64,000 bases of DNA from Verrucomicrobiota bacterium. Its GTDB lineage: Bacteria > Verrucomicrobiota > Verrucomicrobiia > Opitutales > Opitutaceae. The notes under the pieces were generated by a model. It was not told the origin of the DNA. It saw only the letters and a list, made by a program, of their open reading frames with translations, and did not search any database. The number at the start of each line of letters is the position of its first letter. The stretch's first letter is position 1. Shown piece by piece: positions 60,364 through 64,000 of the stretch. The stretch is from assembly GCA_019510185.1 (NCBI GenBank), contig JAEKKV010000018.1, forward strand, positions 1 through 64,000, given 5' to 3'. Both the position numbers and the translations under genes were made by a program.

Positions 60364-61577
60364 TGCCTGGCCTTCGGTGGATCGGCGCGGGACTGTCCGG
60401 GGTTTTGACCGGATGTATTCTCAGCGCCCAACCTGCCGCCGGACCGGCGGCAACGCCGGCCGCTTCGCCTGCTGTTGCCGGAAAGCCCGCCGGAAAATCC
60501 GAGGTGCCGCGGGTTTTTTATACAGGGCGGGGACAGTTTGAAATCATCGCGGTGGAGTCCGCCGCCGCGCAGGCAACCTTGGAGTTGGCCACGAATGTCT
60601 GGAACGCCTTGGCGCCGCTCATGGAATTGCCCGCGGAGGGGTTTTCCTCGGCAGTGGCGGTCCGCCTCGTACCGGCGGAGCAGTGGAAGGAGACGATGCT
60701 GTTCACCACGGTCATGGAGCCCGGCGGATTGGTGAACGTGCGCATTCGCTGGACGGCCGGGATGGATTCGCTGGTCGTGCGCCGGGCGCTGGTGCAGGCG
60801 CTGCTGTTGCGTCGGGCGGTGGCCTGGCACGGCACGAGCGAACATGTCACCGTGCCGCTTTGGCTGGAGCAGGCCTGCACCGCCTGGAGCCTGACGAAGG
60901 AACGTCCGGCGATGCTGGATGCGATGCAGCAGGAGTCCGTCCGGCTGCCGCCGCCGCCGCTGGAATCGTTGCTAGGCTGGCAGCGTGGAACGGTCGAGTC
61001 GCGTGGCTGGGAACTCGCGTCATTCTGGCTGCTGCTCCATTTGCAGGTGGAATCGGGAAACGAGCGACACTGGGAGGCGTGGGTGCAGGCGATTCTGGGC
61101 GGAGCGGACGGCGTCCGGGCTCTGCAGCGGACCTATGGCGGACTCTGGCGGGATGAAGCGACGCGCGAATTGTGGTGGCAGGTGGGTTTTTATCATCAGC
61201 GAAACCTTTACTTGCTGCCGATGCTCACCGCCGGGGAATCGCGTGAGTGGCTGGCCGACCGCAGCCGGTGGCTGTCGGTGCAAGAGGGTCGGGAGCGCGT
61301 GCTGACACCGGACGCGTTGTGGAATGCCCGGCAGGAGCCTTGGGTCCAGGCGGAGCTGAAGGAGCGCACGCGCCAGCTTCAAACCAAGCTCGCGGTGATC
61401 CATCCGTTTTACCGCAACGCCGTGATTTCGATGGGCCTGATGAACGAAGCCGCGTTGAAGGGCAAAGCGGCGGACTTTAAGAATGCGACGGACGCGTTGG
61501 CCCGCGATGCGGAGGACGGCCGGGAGCTGGAGGCGGCGACGGCAGCGGCGCTCGACGCGATCAGTGCGAGGCACTGA
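60363..61577 (+). CDS. Putative lipoprotein with degenerate peptidase-MA-like fold
   Basis: The 404-residue protein begins MPGLRWIGAGLSGVLTGC, a likely lipoprotein signal with Cys18. The middle (about 85-175) resembles gluzincin metallopeptidases of the peptidase-MA type in layout, but RRALVQALLLRRAVAW stands where HExxH would be, and VPLWLEQACTAW where WLxEGxA would be. Catalytic zinc ligands are therefore absent and a non-enzymatic role is likely. That relation is an inference from pattern only. It is translationally coupled to the preceding gene. Confidence 0.55.
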   Translation: MPGLRWIGAGLSGVLTGCILSAQPAAGPAATPAASPAVAGKPAGKSEVPRVFYTGRGQFEIIAVESAAAQATLELATNVWNALAPLMELPAEGFSSAVAVRLVPAEQWKETMLFTTVMEPGGLVNVRIRWTAGMDSLVVRRALVQALLLRRAVAWHGTSEHVTVPLWLEQACTAWSLTKERPAMLDAMQQESVRLPPPPLESLLGWQRGTVESRGWELASFWLLLHLQVESGNERHWEAWVQAILGGADGVRALQRTYGGLWRDEATRELWWQVGFYHQRNLYLLPMLTAGESREWLADRSRWLSVQEGRERVLTPDALWNARQEPWVQAELKERTRQLQTKLAVIHPFYRNAVISMGLMNEAALKGKAADFKNATDALARDAEDGRELEAATAAALDAISARH

Positions 61578-61592
61578 AGCCGTCCCGGTCGT

Positions 61593-62756
61593 TCACACCT
61601 TGGCCAGCAGGGACGTCAGATCGACGTGCTGCATGATCAGGTTTTTGATGATCGGAATCTTGTCGGTGTCCTGCGGCTGGGTTTTCACCGTCATGCGATT
61701 GATCGTGGACGTGACGGTGTAGCTTTCGCCGGGGGCGGCGATGACTGGGATGTCGGTCTGCGCGAGCAGCTCCGCGAGCTTGGGATGGGGCTGGATATTG
61801 TTGCTGAGAATGAGGCCGGCGATGGTGCTGCCGCCGGAGAGGCGCGCGCTGGAGACGGCCGCAAGGATGATATCGTCGCGGTCGCCGGGCGTGATGATGA
61901 GCGTGCCGGGCGTGAGGTAGTCCACGATGCCCTTGGCGGTCATGGCGCCGACGATGACGCGTTGCACGCGCTGCTTGGCGCCGCCTTTGCGGCCGTTGAG
62001 CCACTGGCCCTCGATGTCCTCGGCGATCTGGGTGAGGTTGGGCGCGGAGAGGGTTTTTTCGATGGGCAACACGCCGAGCAGCGGCACGCCGAGACGCTGA
62101 AGGCCGAGGCCGGCGTATTCGCGCACCATGTCGATCTTGTCGTGCTCGACCTTGTTGAGGATGGCACCGATCACCTCGACGCCCGCTTTGTCGAAGAGCG
62201 CCTTGTTGAGCGCGATTTCGTCGATGGGCCGGCCGATTCCGCCCGGGCACACCAGAATGACGGGGGCCTTGAGGAGGCTGGCGACGCTGGCGTTGGATAG
62301 GTCGAAGACGGAGCCGACGCCGGCATGGCCGGTGCCCTCGATCAGCGTGAAATCTTTTTCCCAGGAAACGCGGTCGAAGGCGCGGCAGATCTTGTCCTTT
62401 AATTCGGGCAGGAGCTGGCCGGGGTTCTTCAGATACCGGCGGGTGAAGGTGGCGTCCACCGTCACCGGGCTCATACTTTCGATCGGCACACGCACATCGT
62501 AAATGGTGTCGAGGAGGAACGAGTCTTCGTCCACCTGCAGGCCCTGGACTTCGACGAAACGCTGGCCCACCGGTTTGATGAAACCGACGCGGGGGTAGAG
62601 GGACTGGAGGGCGGCGAAGAGACCGAGGCAGGTCGTCGTCTTGCCGTCGTTCATGCGGGTGGCGGCGACGAAGACGCGCTTCGTTTCCCGATTGGTCGGC
62701 GTCGGGAGCAGGGGCAGGGCGGGTTGGAGAAACGGATTCGTCGAGGAGGAAGCCAT
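61593..62756 (-). CDS. AAA_26/DRTGG protein: N-terminal part of a split phosphotransacetylase
   Basis: The 387-residue protein has a dethiobiotin-synthetase-like P-loop domain (about 25-235; MNDGKTTTCLGLFAAL, VCPGGIGRPIDEIALNKALFD, GAILNKVEHDK) and a DRTGG domain (about 240-350; VGAMTAKGIVDYLTPGTLIITPGDRDDIILAA). This is the order of the N-terminal regulatory half of the large (about 710-residue) E. coli Pta, here as its own gene. The catalytic half is encoded upstream on the same strand (62832). I infer that the two proteins associate. Confidence 0.88.
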   Translation of the reverse strand: MASSSTNPFLQPALPLLPTPTNRETKRVFVAATRMNDGKTTTCLGLFAALQSLYPRVGFIKPVGQRFVEVQGLQVDEDSFLLDTIYDVRVPIESMSPVTVDATFTRRYLKNPGQLLPELKDKICRAFDRVSWEKDFTLIEGTGHAGVGSVFDLSNASVASLLKAPVILVCPGGIGRPIDEIALNKALFDKAGVEVIGAILNKVEHDKIDMVREYAGLGLQRLGVPLLGVLPIEKTLSAPNLTQIAEDIEGQWLNGRKGGAKQRVQRVIVGAMTAKGIVDYLTPGTLIITPGDRDDIILAAVSSARLSGGSTIAGLILSNNIQPHPKLAELLAQTDIPVIAAPGESYTVTSTINRMTVKTQPQDTDKIPIIKNLIMQHVDLTSLLAKV

Positions 62757-62831
62757 GGGGACGCGAAGAAGGAAACGCGGACGTTGAAGGTGGCGCAGAG
62801 CGGAGCGGGAGCCGGAGGCTTCCGCGGCGGA

Positions 62832-63863
62832 TCAGGTGGTGCCGTAAAGCAAACGGCGGTCGATGGCCTGGCTGCCCACGATGGCGGCCGCGCCGAAGAC
62901 GTCATGCGCGCTCGCGCCGCGGCTGATTTCGGCGGCGGGCTTGGAAAGACCGGTGAGGATCTGGCCGTAGGCGTTGGCGCCGGCGAGGTGGTGGACGAGC
63001 TTGAAGGCGATGTTGCCCGAATTGAGGTCCGGGAAGACCAGGACGTTGGCCCGGCCGGTCACGGAGCTGGTCACGCCCTTGGTCTCGGCCACGGTGGCGT
63101 CGAGTGCGGCGTCAACCTGGAGTTCGCCGTCGATCTCCATCTCCAGGCCGGCGGCACGGGCCTTGGCCCGGGCGAGCTCGGTGGCTTGGCGGACCTTGAT
63201 CAGCGAAGGCTGGTTGGAGGCGCTCTTCGAAGCGTAGCTGAGCATGGCGACGCGCGGCGTCTCGCCGGTGAGGTGGCGGGCGATCATGGCGGTCGAGATC
63301 GCGATGTCGCTGAGTTGCTCGGCGTTGGGGTCGGGAATGACGCCGCAATCCGCGAGGAACAGGGAGCCGTCGCTGCCGACTTTCTTCTCGTCGAAATCGA
63401 GGACCATGAGCGAGGAAGCCGTCTCCACGTGTTGGAGACGCGGCACGATCTGGAAAATCGGGCGGAGGGCGCTGGAGGCGCTGGAGGTGGCGCCGGAGAT
63501 GAGGGCGTCGGCCTGGCCGGTCACGAGCATCAGCGTGGCGAAGTAGTTGACGTTCTTCACGGCGTCGCGCGCCTCGGCGAGCTTCAGGCCCTTGATGCGG
63601 CGGATCTGCTCCAGATGGGCGACGAAGGCCTCGAAATCCTCGCTGCGCTCCGGCTCGATGATGCGCATGCCTTGGAGGTTGATGTCGAGTTTGGCGGCGG
63701 CCTCCTTGATGGCGGTGCGGTCGCCGAGGAGAATGGGCGCGCCCATGCGGCGGGTGACCCACTGGCGGGCGGCTTGAAGGATGCGGGGATCGCCGCCTTC
63801 GGGGAAAACGATGCGCTTGGGATGGCGCTGCAATTTTTCAATGAGCTTGGGGACGATGGGCAT
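62832..63863 (-). CDS. pta: Phosphate acetyltransferase, catalytic subunit
   Basis: The 343-residue PTA_PTB enzyme interconverts acetyl-CoA plus phosphate and acetyl phosphate plus CoA. Signatures: RIVFPEGGDPRILQAARQWV, DALISGATSSASSALRPIFQIV, LFLADCGVIPDPNAEQL, RVAMLSYASKSASNQPSLIKVRQATE, DGELQVDAALD and NVLVFPDLNSGNIAFKLVHHLAGANAYGQILTGL. No ackA is in view. The DRTGG gene follows by 75 bp. Start ATG 63863 is the first usable one. Confidence 0.95.
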   Translation of the reverse strand: MPIVPKLIEKLQRHPKRIVFPEGGDPRILQAARQWVTRRMGAPILLGDRTAIKEAAAKLDINLQGMRIIEPERSEDFEAFVAHLEQIRRIKGLKLAEARDAVKNVNYFATLMLVTGQADALISGATSSASSALRPIFQIVPRLQHVETASSLMVLDFDEKKVGSDGSLFLADCGVIPDPNAEQLSDIAISTAMIARHLTGETPRVAMLSYASKSASNQPSLIKVRQATELARAKARAAGLEMEIDGELQVDAALDATVAETKGVTSSVTGRANVLVFPDLNSGNIAFKLVHHLAGANAYGQILTGLSKPAAEISRGASAHDVFGAAAIVGSQAIDRRLLYGTT

Positions 63864-63963
63864 AGGGGGAGGAAAAAAATCTGTGGTTCCGGCGTAGCAG
63901 CGTCAATGCCGCTTCGGGGTAAAGAACTTGCTAACCTGCGCGCCCCCTCAGAAAACGGCGCGC

Positions 63964-64000
63964 GTGTCCAAGAGCTTGAAAAATATCAGCGTGGTGGCGG
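63964..64000 (+). CDS. Start of a gene running off the window (partial)
   Basis: A GTG at 63964 opens a frame reading VSKSLKNISVVA up to the window end, on the strand opposite to pta. Only 12 codons are visible, too few for a family call; the start codon is also uncertain. Confidence 0.25.
   Translation, partial: MSKSLKNISVVA

Overview
This window looks like a chromosomal segment of a GC-rich Gram-negative bacterium of the Verrucomicrobiota, probably near Opitutaceae. That is an inference from gene content: an SHD1-domain secreted protein, a TIGR03067-type protein, a moxR-DUF58-batA-batB/C-batD/E operon with fused Bat proteins, two PilT ATPases in tandem, many hybrid histidine kinases, TonB receptors and an rpsO-pnp pair. 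No 16S rRNA gene is present to confirm it.

Layout. 1-1250: lower-GC accessory DNA next to a tRNA-His gene, with a truncated tyrosine-integrase N-terminus, so this is probably the edge of an island inserted at the tRNA 3' end. 1430-8200: housekeeping genes (EEP nuclease/phosphatase, trpA, a REC-GGDEF diguanylate cyclase, MazG-like pyrophosphohydrolase, DUF5069, MIF-family tautomerase, mogA, gluQ, LOG-family protein) and two kinds of intergenic palindromic repeat. 8214-15579: the Bat/MoxR operon. 15663-18706: a short RF-1-like release factor, a MOSC protein, a TIGR03067 protein and rmuC. 18789-28649: signalling region with a REC-histidine kinase, FadL-type porin, pseudo-receiver histidine kinase and a three-gene operon described below. 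28656-33165: an orphan ABC ATPase, two PilT ATPases and surE. 33269-41544: a REC-kinase, a CHASE8-type hybrid kinase, a YfiR protein and two tandem TonB receptors. 41839-44620: rpsO-pnp. 44857-52512: a closely packed minus-strand series pyrF-ispD-ispF-oppA-oppB-oppC-ABC exporter-dciA-like. 52616-63863: ispE, a PTS enzyme I, a DUF3857/transglutaminase membrane protein, a prenyl diphosphate synthase, three poorly characterised envelope genes, and phosphate acetyltransferase split into two genes.

The most unusual locus is 23453-28649. Its first gene fuses a LuxD-like acyl-transferase/thioesterase (Ser-Asp-His triad visible) to a SAM methyltransferase. The second, overlapping by 4 nt, is a multi-pass membrane histidine kinase with GAF. 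The third, also overlapping by 4 nt, is a GAF-PAS-degenerate GGDEF-receiver protein in which the phospho-accepting Asp is Glu. The order (fatty-acyl enzyme plus methyltransferase, membrane kinase, receiver) resembles the logic of the Ralstonia PhcB/PhcS/PhcR fatty-acid methyl-ester quorum-sensing system. I propose it as a candidate signal synthase-sensor system; this is inference.

A second sensory cassette (34430-41544) joins two TonB receptors, a YfiR-like periplasmic protein and a kinase carrying a YfiN-like CHASE8 sensor. It suggests that YfiR-type control is wired here to a phosphorelay instead of directly to a diguanylate cyclase.
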